A stretch of DNA of 64,000 nt from JARRKC01 sp037388505 (GTDB taxonomy: Bacteria > Acidobacteriota > UBA6911 > RPQK01 > JAPXNP01). Made by a program: the position numbers and the translations under genes. Below are positions 17,616 through 25,919 of this stretch, in pieces; within the stretch, counting starts at the first letter, position 1; every line of letters starts with the position of its first letter. The notes under the pieces were generated by a model. That model searched no databases and was not told the DNA's origin. It worked only from the letters and a program-made list of their open reading frames with translations. The stretch spans positions 1-64,000 of the forward strand of contig JARRKC010000012.1 in the NCBI GenBank assembly GCA_037388505.1, in the 5' to 3' direction.

Positions 17616-17793
17616 AGACCTCCCTTATACCACTGTCCCGGGAAATGGGCCAGATTGATTTTGGAAAGTCATTCGCGGGTAAACGGCCTATTCGTACCAA
17701 GATAGGAGAAGTTGAGGGAATCCCGGCCCGTTTGGATCGGCGTGCCCCTGCCGGGAGGCGCTCTGCAAGCCGATTTCCTCAGCGAACCCCGGC

Positions 17794-19097
17794 TCAGCGC
17801 TCTGCCAGCCAGGTCCGTCGAAGCCACTCCATCGCCTGTTCCCGGGAGGTGATCCTTCCCTCCAGTTGAGCGTCTTCCAGCGCAGCGAGGATCTTCGAGA
17901 AGAGCGGGCCTGGCTCGAGACCGGCTCGAATCAGGTCATGACCACTGAGGAGAGGGCGAGGGCGGATCGCCTCCTGGCTGAGTTCGTGAGGTCTCCGTGA
18001 CTGGCCAGGCAATCGAGTCGATGCAACTCGAGGTGGTCCCGGAAATTCTCCTTCCGCAGAAATCGCTTCAGAGTACTCTCACGCATTTCACGGACATGCA
18101 TAAAACGAAGATGGTCGCGAACCAGGTCGACCACCTCGTGCAGCGTGTCGTTGGGTAAACGGAGTCTTCGACAGATCGTATCCGCCATTTTGGCTCCGAC
18201 CTCGGCATGTCCGTCGAAGCGGATGCGTTCGGCGATCTTGAAAGTTGGAGGCTTTCCAACGTCGTGCAACAGGATGCCCATCGCCAGTTCGGGAGTCCGC
18301 GCTCCCGCCCGGCGAAACATGAGGCAGGTGTGGACGAAGACATCTCCCTCCGGATGGAACTCCGGTGGTTGGGGCACTCCGGCCATGGCGGCAACTTCGG
18401 GCAGGACGACCGCCAGCAATCCTGAGTCGAGAAGCAATTCGAGTCCCCGCGCAGGGGCGCGTCCGGTAAGGATCTTGAGCAGTTCATCCCGAATCCGCTC
18501 GCTACTGACCTGGATGATTTTCCCGCCTTGGGCGACCAGCTCGCGGTAGGTCGAGGGCTCGATCGCAAAATCCAACTCACAAGCGAAACGGATCGCTCGC
18601 ATCATCCGCAGCTTGTCCTCCGCGAACCGCGTCTCCGCGTCACCCACCGTGCGGATGATGCGGCGCTTCAGATCCTCCTGGCCGTCGACATAGTCGATGA
18701 CGGACTCCGTCTCCGGATCATAGAACAGACCGTTGATCGTAAAATCTCGACGCCGAGCGTCTTCAACAGCGTTTGAGAAGGCCACCGCGGCCGGGTGTCG
18801 GCCGTCCGTATAGCCCAGGTCCCGGCGGAAGGTGGCGACTTCGAACTGGTGAGGTCCCTCCACGACCACGATCACGCCGAATTGACGGCCCACGGGTAGG
18901 GTAGTGGGGAAGAGGGATTCGATCTCCCGAGGTTCTGCGGAAGTGGCGATGTCGATATCGGAGACGGGCCGACTCAGGAGGAAATCGCGCACCGCGCCGC
19001 CGGCAAAGTAGGCCTGGTGGCCCGCTTCCCGGAGCGCGCGGACGATCCGAATCGCGCCCTCGAGTAAGCCGGCATCAACCTGATCGAGCCAGGACAT
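17794..19097 (-). pseudogene. cca: CCA-adding enzyme / tRNA nucleotidyltransferase, frameshifted
   Basis: Class II tRNA nucleotidyltransferase that repairs or adds the 3' CCA. The N-terminal part is complete: AYFAGGAVRDFLL, SDIDIATSA (catalytic Asp pair), RRDFTINGLFYD, EDKLRMMRAIRFACEL, then an HD domain (ILLHDVGKPP). Frame 1 reads LDCLASHGDLTN and then runs into unrelated residues and a stop at 17931. The expected C-terminal part (LSQEAIRPRPLLSGHDLI to REQAMEWL) continues in another frame to 17794. About ten residues normally lying between the two pieces are missing, so an out-of-frame deletion near 17985-17990 is the simplest cause. It may be real decay or an assembly error. tRNA-fMet encodes its own CCA. 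Confidence 0.85.
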
Positions 19098-19188
19098 GGA
19101 TGCACGGCATGGTAGCACGGCAGATCAGTTTCGAGTTCCGAGTTTCGAGGGCACGTTGCCGAAATCCGCTGGCTGCTGCCTCACTTGG

Positions 19189-19328
19189 GCCACCCGGCCG
19201 TTGAGCCGTACAGAACGGATTCCACGCAAAGATGCCGCCACGGACGCCAATGGCTCCAAAACAAAGAATTCCTTTGCGTACCTGGCGGCTTTGCGTGGAA
19301 TCGAGTTGCCGAGGCTTCACACTGTTAT
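19189..19328 (+). repeat. Dispersed intergenic element, copy 2
   Basis: Runs from GCCACCCGGCCG to CCGAGGCTTCACAC and aligns with 13611-13738. GGATTCCACGCAAAG near one side and CTTTGCGTGGAATC near the other are inverted, giving a potential stem of about 15 bp. The bases just before it (ACGTTGCCGAAAT, 19153-19165) resemble ACATGTTGCCCAAAT at 23300-23314. Confidence 0.7.
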
Positions 19329-19368
19329 CAACAGGCCCAAGGCCGTCCCATTGCTGTTCCCGCTTCCT

Positions 19369-19920
19369 CTAGCTGGTCAGCCGCACTGCCCCCGCTTCCA
19401 CCGTCAGTGTCTTGATCCCCTGCGGGAGCGGGAACGGTTTCGTCGGGTCGAAGGGAGGTTGCTGCTCCTTCCCGATGGAACTGAGTAGCATGTCGACGAC
19501 CGAGGCCGGTAACGGGATTCCATTCACTGAGGCCGACTCGGTTTCGTAATGAACCAGACCATCCTTCCCGGAGACGGATCCCTCGAGCTTCAGAACCTGC
19601 TCGCCCTGAAACATGCTCTTGATCACCGAACTCACGCCTTGTTGCGCCTGCAGCTTGTCGAAATCGACGACGACCGTGGAGTCGAAGGTGCCTTCCGAGA
19701 GGGTGACGGAAACCGACTTTACAGCAGCAACGCGGGATTGGGCGATTTGCTGTTGAATGAAGGCGTTCAGGTCGCTCTGGGGAATGACGAAGGTCTGTCC
19801 GGGCTGGACACCGTTTTGGACAGCCTGGAGGAACTCGACGACTGCGTTCTGCCGATTCTCGGCCCGCAAGGGGCAGAGCATCGCCAAAAGCAGCCACCCG
19901 GCCAAGCAAAATCGTTTCAT
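19369..19920 (-). CDS. Secreted protein of unknown function
   Basis: A 183-residue exported protein. The ATG at 19920 is chosen because GAGGATGCC lies just upstream and it begins a signal peptide (MKRFCLAGWLLLAMLCPLRA). The mature part has SDLNAFIQQQIAQ, then alternating strands (KSVSVTLSEGTFDSTVVVDF, LEGSVSGKDGLVHYETESA) and INGIPLP-type residues, a pattern reminiscent of lipid-binding DUF2993/LmeA-like proteins. That similarity is by eye only. It is not closely linked to the antiporter gene ending upstream at 19997, but both read in the same direction with a 76-base gap. Confidence 0.65.
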   Translation of the reverse strand: MKRFCLAGWLLLAMLCPLRAENRQNAVVEFLQAVQNGVQPGQTFVIPQSDLNAFIQQQIAQSRVAAVKSVSVTLSEGTFDSTVVVDFDKLQAQQGVSSVIKSMFQGEQVLKLEGSVSGKDGLVHYETESASVNGIPLPASVVDMLLSSIGKEQQPPFDPTKPFPLPQGIKTLTVEAGAVRLTS

Positions 19921-19996
19921 AGGGCATCCTCGTCGGTATGAGCCGGAATCGGCCCGACTCCATATTGTCTCAGTCTCCACTACTTGAGCCGAAACC

Positions 19997-21538
19997 TCAA
20001 ATGACCATGGACAACACGATCCAGATCGGCATGAGGACGAGGAGGGCATATCCCATGTACCCGAAGAAGGAAGGCATCCTGACGCCGGACTGCTCCGCGA
20101 TGCTCTTTACCATGAAGTTCGGTCCATTGCCGATATACGTATTGGCGCCCATGAAGACCGCGCCGAGGCTGATGGCGACCAGATGGTGATTCATGATCAC
20201 CTGATGGCCGACCAGCCTCAGGAAGGAACTCCCCGTTGCCGGCAGCGCTACCGCAGTCTCGAAGAAGACCACGTAGGTTGGTGCATTGTCCAGGAAGCTC
20301 GAAAGTGCGCCGGTCGATAGAAAGAAGGAATGTGCCGACTGAATCCCCAGGCTCGCACCGCGGATATGCAGGATCTCGATGGGAGCCTGCATGCAGATGA
20401 AGATCCCGAAGAACAGCGCTGCCACCTCAACGATGGCGTGGTAGTCGAAACGGTTCCAGAGCCTCGCTTCCGGCTGAGTCAGACGCAGCGACAGAACCAC
20501 GAACAAGAGCATCACGATCTCGCGGAAGAAGAGCGGTGGCCGGAAAGAAGTACCCAGGAAGGGCTCGCCCGGAACCAGCAAGGCCACGGCCAGTACCACG
20601 CCCAGAATCAATAGGAAGTTGATGTTCCCGGTCAACTGAAGGGGACGAATCTCAGCTTCATCCTTGGCAATCCCGCGAATCGGTTCCCGGCTGTAAACGA
20701 TCCGATCCCAGATGTAGTAAATGATCACGAGCGCCCCGTTGACCGCCAGCCAGTAGGGCCAGAGTCGGAGTGTCCAGGTAAACGGGACACCCCGGAGATA
20801 ACCCAGGAACAGCGGCGGATCGCCGATTGGGAGAAGTAATCCTCCACAATTGCAGACCATGAAGATGAAGAACAGAACGGTGTGAACCTTGTAGCGACGC
20901 TCGGCGTTGGTCGAAAGAAGCGGCCGGATGAAAACCATTGCGGCGCCGGTGGTACCGATGAAGCTGGCCGCGATTGCACCAACACCCAGGAAGACGCAAT
21001 TCACCAGCGGATGTGCAGGCAAATCACCCCGCAGGCTGATCCCGCCGCTGATCACATAGAGACTGAACAGCAGGACGATGAAAGGGACATATTCTCCGAA
21101 AAACGCGTTGCTGAAGACTGTCTCGACCGTGTGCCAGCCTGCCTGGCTGGCCCCGGTCAGGGTGAAGTGGTCTTCGACTCCACCCGGGTGAAGGAGACCA
21201 TAGTAGGAAAGAGTGATCACCGCCAGGATCGCAGCAACGATGAATCGGTTGCGGTTCGATTCCCACCAGTGTTTCGTAGACTCGATCAGCGGCAGTACCG
21301 CGATGGCCAGCAGCAGAGCCACGAACGGCAGTACGGACCACGAAGACGGAACGAAAGCCTGGTGTGCTTCAACCGCGGCCTGCGTGGTCGCATGCTCCTG
21401 CGGAGGGGCGGGAAGCCAGCCCGTGACTACGGCGGCCGCGTACAGCGCCACGCCGACCAGAATCGCCCAGGAGACCTGAGTGGACGTTCGCCTGATACGG
21501 GCCGCTCCGGCGAGTTCGCTGCTCGATGATGGACTCAT
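19997..21538 (-). CDS. NhaD-type sodium/proton antiporter (CitMHS/IT superfamily)
   Basis: A 513-residue polytopic protein with about 12 helices. The signature segments are VLPLIESTKHWWESNRNRF, CNCGGLLLPIGDPPLFLGYL, SSFLDNAPTYVVFFE and GANTYIGNGPNFMVKSIAE, the paired re-entrant motifs of the NhaD/ArsB/citrate ion-transporter superfamily. The D-N-A-P-T-Y and G-A-N-x-x-I-G-N motifs fit the Na+/H+ antiporter branch better than the citrate branch. The ATG at 21538 follows a short polar N-terminus. It would extrude Na+ from the cytoplasm. The gene reads in the same direction as the small lipoprotein gene upstream. Confidence 0.85.
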   Translation of the reverse strand: MSPSSSSELAGAARIRRTSTQVSWAILVGVALYAAAVVTGWLPAPPQEHATTQAAVEAHQAFVPSSWSVLPFVALLLAIAVLPLIESTKHWWESNRNRFIVAAILAVITLSYYGLLHPGGVEDHFTLTGASQAGWHTVETVFSNAFFGEYVPFIVLLFSLYVISGGISLRGDLPAHPLVNCVFLGVGAIAASFIGTTGAAMVFIRPLLSTNAERRYKVHTVLFFIFMVCNCGGLLLPIGDPPLFLGYLRGVPFTWTLRLWPYWLAVNGALVIIYYIWDRIVYSREPIRGIAKDEAEIRPLQLTGNINFLLILGVVLAVALLVPGEPFLGTSFRPPLFFREIVMLLFVVLSLRLTQPEARLWNRFDYHAIVEVAALFFGIFICMQAPIEILHIRGASLGIQSAHSFFLSTGALSSFLDNAPTYVVFFETAVALPATGSSFLRLVGHQVIMNHHLVAISLGAVFMGANTYIGNGPNFMVKSIAEQSGVRMPSFFGYMGYALLVLMPIWIVLSMVI

Positions 21539-21591
21539 TCAAGTCACTCGATTCTGAGATTGTCAGGATTATGCCAGCTCGAGAAATGAGG

Positions 21592-21906
21592 CTACTTGTC
21601 GACCTTTTCGACTACCATGGTGACCTGCTGGGTCCCATCTTTCACCTTGTAGTAAACGTGAACGTAGGCGCCAGCCTTGAACTCGCTCCCTTTGATCGAA
21701 CTGTCCACCATCGTGAATTCCCGTTCCCCCTGCCTGGTCTGGATGACGAGATGGTGAGGGTCGATGGATTCTACGGTTCCGTAGACGTCTTGCGTGCGAT
21801 CTTCCACCGGAGGCTGCTTACTCCAGAGCTTCCAGAAACAGGCCGACTCGGAGAAGACGAGACACAGGGTTAACAGCAGAAGCGATCTGGTGATCGTAGT
21901 CTTCAC
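21592..21906 (-). CDS. Small lipoprotein of unknown function
   Basis: A 104-residue protein. The GTG at 21906 is preferred because GGAAGGGGAA lies just upstream and it begins directly with a lipoprotein signal (KTTITRSLLLLTLCLVFSES, then ACFW). An ATG at 21927 would add seven residues. The mature part (TQDVYGTVESIDPHHLVIQT, then KAGAYVHVYYKVKDG) reads as a small OB-like beta-barrel, as in DUF5666/YgiW-like proteins. It lies 38 bases after the phosphatase-like gene and may be co-transcribed with it and with the antiporter. Confidence 0.65.
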   Translation of the reverse strand: MKTTITRSLLLLTLCLVFSESACFWKLWSKQPPVEDRTQDVYGTVESIDPHHLVIQTRQGEREFTMVDSSIKGSEFKAGAYVHVYYKVKDGTQQVTMVVEKVDK

Positions 21907-21944
21907 GATTCCCCTTCCAGTAAACATCGCCAATGCAGAATCCC

Positions 21945-22385
21945 TCAACTGGGCTGACGCTCGAGAGCCTCGGTAAGCAGCTTCCGAACTCGGCGCTCTA
22001 CTTCGTTTCGTATTGCCCGATACGCTTTGATGGCATCGAGCGGCTGTGCCCGGACTTTGGCGGGGTCGGGCAGTTCCCAACGGCTCGTGTGGGCCGTCGA
22101 CGGGATCTGCGCCAGCCGGTCATGCTCATCTTCGCCTAGGAAGACGATGTGTGAGTATGAAGAAAGATCCTTTCTGGAGAGAGGCTCCATCGCCAGCACG
22201 GCCAGGTCGATCCCAGCCTCATTCATTGCCCACTGGCAATAAGGATCGGTCGTCGTGCTGCCGTTGGTTCCCGTGCTCTCGACCTCGACGAGAGATCCCG
22301 CCAGGTAGCGTGCGAAGCCTTCGGCCATCTGAGCCCGACAGTATCCGTTTTCAGAGATGAACAAAATCCGCGGTTTCTTCGCCAT
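21945..22385 (-). CDS. Low-molecular-weight phosphatase / arsenate-reductase-like protein, Cys-to-Ser
   Basis: A 146-residue member of the LMW protein tyrosine phosphatase/ArsC fold. The P-loop normally reads C-x5-R with the nucleophile Cys after ILFLC; here it is ILFISENGYCRAQMAEGFAR, so the nucleophile position is Ser11, while Arg17 of the motif and the following Q-M-A-E-G remain. The general-acid D-P is present in WELPDPAKV. A Cys-to-Ser change normally abolishes turnover but keeps binding, so this may be a binding or regulatory protein. A second Cys at position 16 is unlikely to substitute. The next gene downstream encodes a small lipoprotein. Confidence 0.85.
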   Translation of the reverse strand: MAKKPRILFISENGYCRAQMAEGFARYLAGSLVEVESTGTNGSTTTDPYCQWAMNEAGIDLAVLAMEPLSRKDLSSYSHIVFLGEDEHDRLAQIPSTAHTSRWELPDPAKVRAQPLDAIKAYRAIRNEVERRVRKLLTEALERQPS

Positions 22386-22580
22386 TTCTCCGTCCTGTCA
22401 ACGCGCCCCGGATCGGCAACCGAAGGTGCAGGAAACTAGCGCGTTTATCTCATCAAAGCACGTTGAAGGCCATATCTTAACATCGAAACAGGATAAGGAG
22501 GCAACGGCCAGGGCGGGGTCCCGGCCGTCTGTCCGCTACCTTGCAGCGACGTGTCGGCAATCAATATGATGGGGAGCGCT

Positions 22581-23285
22581 ATGCGCATTTCGCTCCTCAT
22601 CTTGGTATTCGGTTTAATCACGCCGCCGGTATTGTCCCAGTCCACGTGGGCTGTCCCCAAACGTGACCGAGAGATTGTCGTAGACGGGAATCTCCAGGAG
22701 TGGGCCGGCGTAACTCCGCTGACTTTGTCTCCCGAAGTCAATGGCCTTCAGCGAGGGGGCACCTTCCATGATCAGGACGTCGACCTGCAGATCCGGGCGA
22801 TGTGGGATGAAGACTCCCTCTACCTCGCTCTGAATTGGACTGACGACGTCTGGGACGTGCAAGAAGTGACTCGAAGGGATGCCGTCTGGATCGATTCCCA
22901 GAAGAAGCGCCGGGACAAGATGTATTTCTTCGATTATTTCAAGTTTCACCTGCGTGATGCGGACTACGACTACACTCTGTGGTTGTCCCCGCAGAACCAG
23001 GATAAGGGGCCTTTCGAATGGTGTCGGCTCTTGGAGGGCTACCGCGGTCTGGAGCGTGCAACGGCCTCGCCATCGATTTCCGCCCGGCAGGACAACGGAA
23101 GATCGACGATCGAAATGCTGTTGTCGTGGGATGAGCTGAGATTGAAGCCGAGCGACATCCAGAAGATCCCCTTGACCCTCATCGTGTCGGACAGCGATGA
23201 TCCGGGCCGGCTGATCGAGTCGAAGCTGGAAAAGGTGAAGTGGCTCGCCTGGCGGGGATTCATGGATTTGGTAGGGGAGAAGTAG
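22581..23285 (+). CDS. Secreted CBM9-like (DOMON-type) protein
   Basis: A protein of about 234 residues. The ATG at 22581 (MRISLLILVFGL) is chosen because GGGGAG lies five bases upstream and it begins a signal peptide ending PVLSQS; a GTG at 22551 is possible. The mature part matches the carbohydrate-binding family 9-like beta-sandwich: REIVVDGNLQEWAGV, then LQIRAMWDEDSLYLALNWTD, a long FFDYFKFHLRDADYDYTLWL strand pair and STIEMLLSWDELRL. These domains bind sugar or haem, or occur on outer-membrane proteins; the ligand is unknown. It stands alone, between the phosphatase-like gene and a repeat-rich gap. Confidence 0.75.
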   Translation: MRISLLILVFGLITPPVLSQSTWAVPKRDREIVVDGNLQEWAGVTPLTLSPEVNGLQRGGTFHDQDVDLQIRAMWDEDSLYLALNWTDDVWDVQEVTRRDAVWIDSQKKRRDKMYFFDYFKFHLRDADYDYTLWLSPQNQDKGPFEWCRLLEGYRGLERATASPSISARQDNGRSTIEMLLSWDELRLKPSDIQKIPLTLIVSDSDDPGRLIESKLEKVKWLAWRGFMDLVGEK

Positions 23286-23366
23286 TTCCGAGTTCGGGGG
23301 ACATGTTGCCCAAATGGTTTCGGTCTCGACTTGGTTTGGCACTCGGCGCCGGCGCATCCCCTCGGC

Positions 23367-23520
23367 AACTCGATCTCGGGAAGCCGCAGAGATGCAAAGG
23401 TTCTTTTGTTCTAGAGTTCTGGGTGTCCGTAGCGGCCCCATCTTTGCGCGAAATCGTTTCTGCCGATCTTGAGGGCCGAGTGCCGAGGACGAGGCATTGT
23501 CCAATGGATTTCGGCAGCAC
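23367..23520 (-). repeat. Dispersed intergenic element, copy 3 (inverted, diverged)
   Basis: CCTCGGCAACTCGAT opens this copy and is the reverse complement of the end of copy 2 at 19189-19328. ATCTTTGCGxGxAATC and ATGGATTTCGGCA later in it also match the reverse complement of copy 2 and its flank. It fills part of a 494-base gene-free gap (23286-23779), which also holds the octamer array at 23536 and the terminator at 23704. Confidence 0.6.
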
Positions 23521-23535
23521 GGCCCCGGCTCCCGG

Positions 23536-23586
23536 CCCCCGTTCTCCCGTTCTCCCGTTCTCCGGTTCTCCGGTCCTCCCGTCCCC
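23536..23586. repeat. C-rich GTTCTCCC octamer array
   Basis: Five or six tandem units of GTTCTCCC / GGTTCTCC / GGTCCTCCC lie here, the complement of the GGGAGAAC family at 27377. The opposite strand has four or more G-runs separated by about five bases and could form a G-quadruplex. The segment 23645-23665 beyond it (CAAGCAAGAATGCCTATCCT) nearly repeats 7970-7990. Confidence 0.65.
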
Positions 23587-23703
23587 GCTGTCTGACCTTC
23601 GGAGCTCAGTATGTACAGCGCTCGTGAGGTGGCGGTCTCAGGCCCAAGCAAGAATGCCTATCCTACCCACGCTTCCCGCTTCGAACTTCCCGGTCGCCTA
23701 CTG

Positions 23704-23739
23704 CAAAAGCAAAGGGCCGGGGAATATTCCCCGGCCCTT
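23704..23739 (-). terminator. Perfect-stem terminator of the DUF4097 operon
   Basis: AAGGGCCGGGGAAT (23712-23725) and ATTCCCCGGCCCTT (23726-23739) form an uninterrupted 28-base palindrome. Read on the minus strand it is followed by GCTTTTGC. It lies 41 bases after the stop codon of the gene ending at 23780. The T-run is short but the stem is very strong. Confidence 0.7.
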
Positions 23740-23779
23740 CGTGTTAGGCTGAGATTCAACGTCAGGTTGCCGGGGGGGC

Positions 23780-24922
23780 CTATTTGTTCAGGCCAGAGAT
23801 TCGGATGTTTCCGTTGACCGTCTCGAGATAGATATCAGGTCCGCCTCCACCGAGGGGGATATCGGCGCGAATCTCTTCCGCGTTTGCATCCTTGATCGGT
23901 GTGATCTGTGCGAGGTCGCAGTAGATGTTGTACTGGTTGCTCTCCCTCGCCCAGTTTCCGGAAATCCGGATCACGGCGTGGATGGTTGCCCCGACTCCCG
24001 TCGGCAGACGCAGCTGAATATCGCCGCCGGCCGTCTGCAGAGAGCTGGAACCGGTTACCGAAGTGAGTTCGGCATAGATCTCGCCGCCCGCAGTCTTGCC
24101 CTGGATGGTTCCGGCCACATTCTTCAGTTGGAGGTCTCCCCCCGCCGTTTTGGCTTCCACCGGACCGTTAGCGCCCTGGAGCTCGATGTCGCCACCGGCC
24201 GTAGCCAAATCGGCCGAACCGTCGACCGAGCCGACCGTGATGTCACCGCCGGCCGTCTTGACTTCGGCCGATCCGCCGACGTTGCCCAAGTCGATATCAC
24301 CGCCCGCCGTCTTGGCTTCCAAACGCTGGCCGACATTGCCGACTTCGATATCCCCGCCCGAAGTGCGGACCGACACTTCGCCGTTCGCGGAGGCCAGCTT
24401 GATGTCCCCGCCCGAGGTCGTCAAATCGACGTTGCCCCGGACCTCTCCGCCCTTGATGTCTCCGCCCGAGGTTTTGACGTCCACTTGACCGTCGACATCA
24501 TTGAAGCTGATGTCCCCGCCCGAAGTGTGACCGGTGATGGTCCCGTTCAGGTTGCCGTTGACACTGATATCGCCGCCCGCAGTCGACAAATCGAGGTTGA
24601 AGTCGGACGGGATGTTCAGCTCGAACCGGATGTTGCCGCCATGCCGGTTTCGACTCTTGTACGTGACGTAGACGGTGGAGTCGCTCTGATGGATATCCAG
24701 GTCGGGAAGTTCGCTTTGGCTCATTCCGACCACGTCGATCTGAACGTTGCCCGCGCCGGTCGTGATCTCCAAATCACCGCTGGAAACCTGGACGACCAGT
24801 TGTCCGCCCGGACCCACCTGGAACGACTGGGATACGGTGGCGAGCTGGCTGCCCAAGGCCGGGGACAGCACCGCCAGCGCAGTGACAAGAAAAAGGTAGG
24901 CCATTTTCTGCTTCGTCATCAT
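23780..24922 (-). CDS. DUF4097-family secreted beta-helix protein
   Basis: A 380-residue exported protein. The signal peptide ends near PALGSQ. The body is built of 15-17-residue repeats each carrying T-A/S-G-G-D-I (for example HTSGGDISFNDVDG, KTSGGDIKGG, KTAGGDIDLG), about ten copies from residue 115 to 310, the pattern of the DUF4097 putative adhesin right-handed beta-helix. It ends with DIYLETVNGNIRISGLN. Function is unknown; homologues are often linked to sigma/anti-sigma genes, as here: it follows the anti-sigma gene after 29 bases and is probably an output or effector of that circuit. Confidence 0.85.
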   Translation of the reverse strand: MMTKQKMAYLFLVTALAVLSPALGSQLATVSQSFQVGPGGQLVVQVSSGDLEITTGAGNVQIDVVGMSQSELPDLDIHQSDSTVYVTYKSRNRHGGNIRFELNIPSDFNLDLSTAGGDISVNGNLNGTITGHTSGGDISFNDVDGQVDVKTSGGDIKGGEVRGNVDLTTSGGDIKLASANGEVSVRTSGGDIEVGNVGQRLEAKTAGGDIDLGNVGGSAEVKTAGGDITVGSVDGSADLATAGGDIELQGANGPVEAKTAGGDLQLKNVAGTIQGKTAGGEIYAELTSVTGSSSLQTAGGDIQLRLPTGVGATIHAVIRISGNWARESNQYNIYCDLAQITPIKDANAEEIRADIPLGGGGPDIYLETVNGNIRISGLNK

Positions 24923-24951
24923 GTTGCTTGCTCCTCTGTTTTGAATCGAAA

Positions 24952-25908
24952 TTAGTTCGCGCTGTAGCCGACCTCTGAGAGGAAACTCTTCGCCTTCCGG
25001 CGGACGTAGCTGTTCTCATCGTCGGCTAGTCTTCGGCCCAGTTGCTGAATCAAGTCGGAATCGAACTTCGCTCCTTCGCCTGCGGCCGACTGCAAGGCAT
25101 CGATCGCTTCGATCCGCAGGCGAGCGTTCTTGTCCTGTAGCAGGACATCCGCAAAGGCCCGCTTGATGTCGGTCGACAGCGGATACCGTCGCAATGCGAT
25201 CAGGGCCTGATTCCGGACGGCCGGGTTGGGGTCTGTCTTCATGGCGGCGATGAGCGCCGCGACCGTCTCACCGTCCGGTTTCCCTTCCGTGCCGATGGCG
25301 TTGACGGCGCGCAGCCGGACCCCCGCGTTGTCCTCACTGATCAGGGAGTACGCGAGGATGCGCTGGATCCTCGGGTCGTCAAGGTCGCCTTCGAGGCGGA
25401 CCTCTCTGGCCACCTTGAATGAGAGGACCACGGAACGCGACTCCGGATCCTGCTGTTCGAATCGAACCGAGGAAATGCTCAGATCCTTGCTCCTGAAAGG
25501 ATCGAGCAACCCCGGTAAACCGGTGCCGGTCTGTCCCGAAGAGAAGAGCAGGTATCCGAGGAAGAATCCCACACAGAGCAATCCGGCGGCTGCGCCTGCT
25601 CGAGCGAAGGTGTATCCCGAAGTGAGCCAGGAGATGAGCCGGCCCGATTCTCGATTGCCTGCCGCGGAGCGGCGCGTGCGCGTCCGGGGAAGCCTCAGAA
25701 GCAGCCTTTCGCGCGCATCGACGAGGTCGTCGGCCGGAACGATCGGCCCGTACTCCTCCAACGCCCGGAAAAGCTTCGAGCAGTCGGCCGCCTCTTCCCG
25801 ACAGGATGCGCAGGAAAGCAGGTGGGCGTCCAACCGAGCTTCGTCCTCAGAGGAAAGCTCGCCATAGAGTCGAAGCACGATCATTTCCTGAAATTCTTGG
25901 TGGTCCAT
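24952..25908 (-). CDS. Zinc-finger anti-sigma factor with HEAT-like C-terminal domain
   Basis: A 318-residue membrane anti-sigma factor. Residues 1-45 form the anti-sigma zinc domain (LDAHLLSCASCREEAAD, H-x3-C-x2-C). One transmembrane helix (about 103-123, AGAAAGLLCVGFFLGYLLF) follows. The periplasmic part begins DLSISSVRFEQQDPESRSVV and then has at least four HEAT-like helical repeats (ILAYSLISEDNAGVRLRAVN, AVRNQALIALRRYP, LRIEAIDALQSA, SYVRRKAKSFLSEVG). HEAT repeats on the sensor side are unusual and suggest protein binding. The ATG at 25908 lies 11 bases after the sigma stop codon. Confidence 0.85.
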   Translation of the reverse strand: MDHQEFQEMIVLRLYGELSSEDEARLDAHLLSCASCREEAADCSKLFRALEEYGPIVPADDLVDARERLLLRLPRTRTRRSAAGNRESGRLISWLTSGYTFARAGAAAGLLCVGFFLGYLLFSSGQTGTGLPGLLDPFRSKDLSISSVRFEQQDPESRSVVLSFKVAREVRLEGDLDDPRIQRILAYSLISEDNAGVRLRAVNAIGTEGKPDGETVAALIAAMKTDPNPAVRNQALIALRRYPLSTDIKRAFADVLLQDKNARLRIEAIDALQSAAGEGAKFDSDLIQQLGRRLADDENSYVRRKAKSFLSEVGYSAN

Positions 25909-25919
25909 AGTTATCTGCC

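Noticed and set aside
23286..23779. Possible small gene in the 494-base gap
   Set aside because: Open frames here run through repeats and the terminator and lack ribosome sites.
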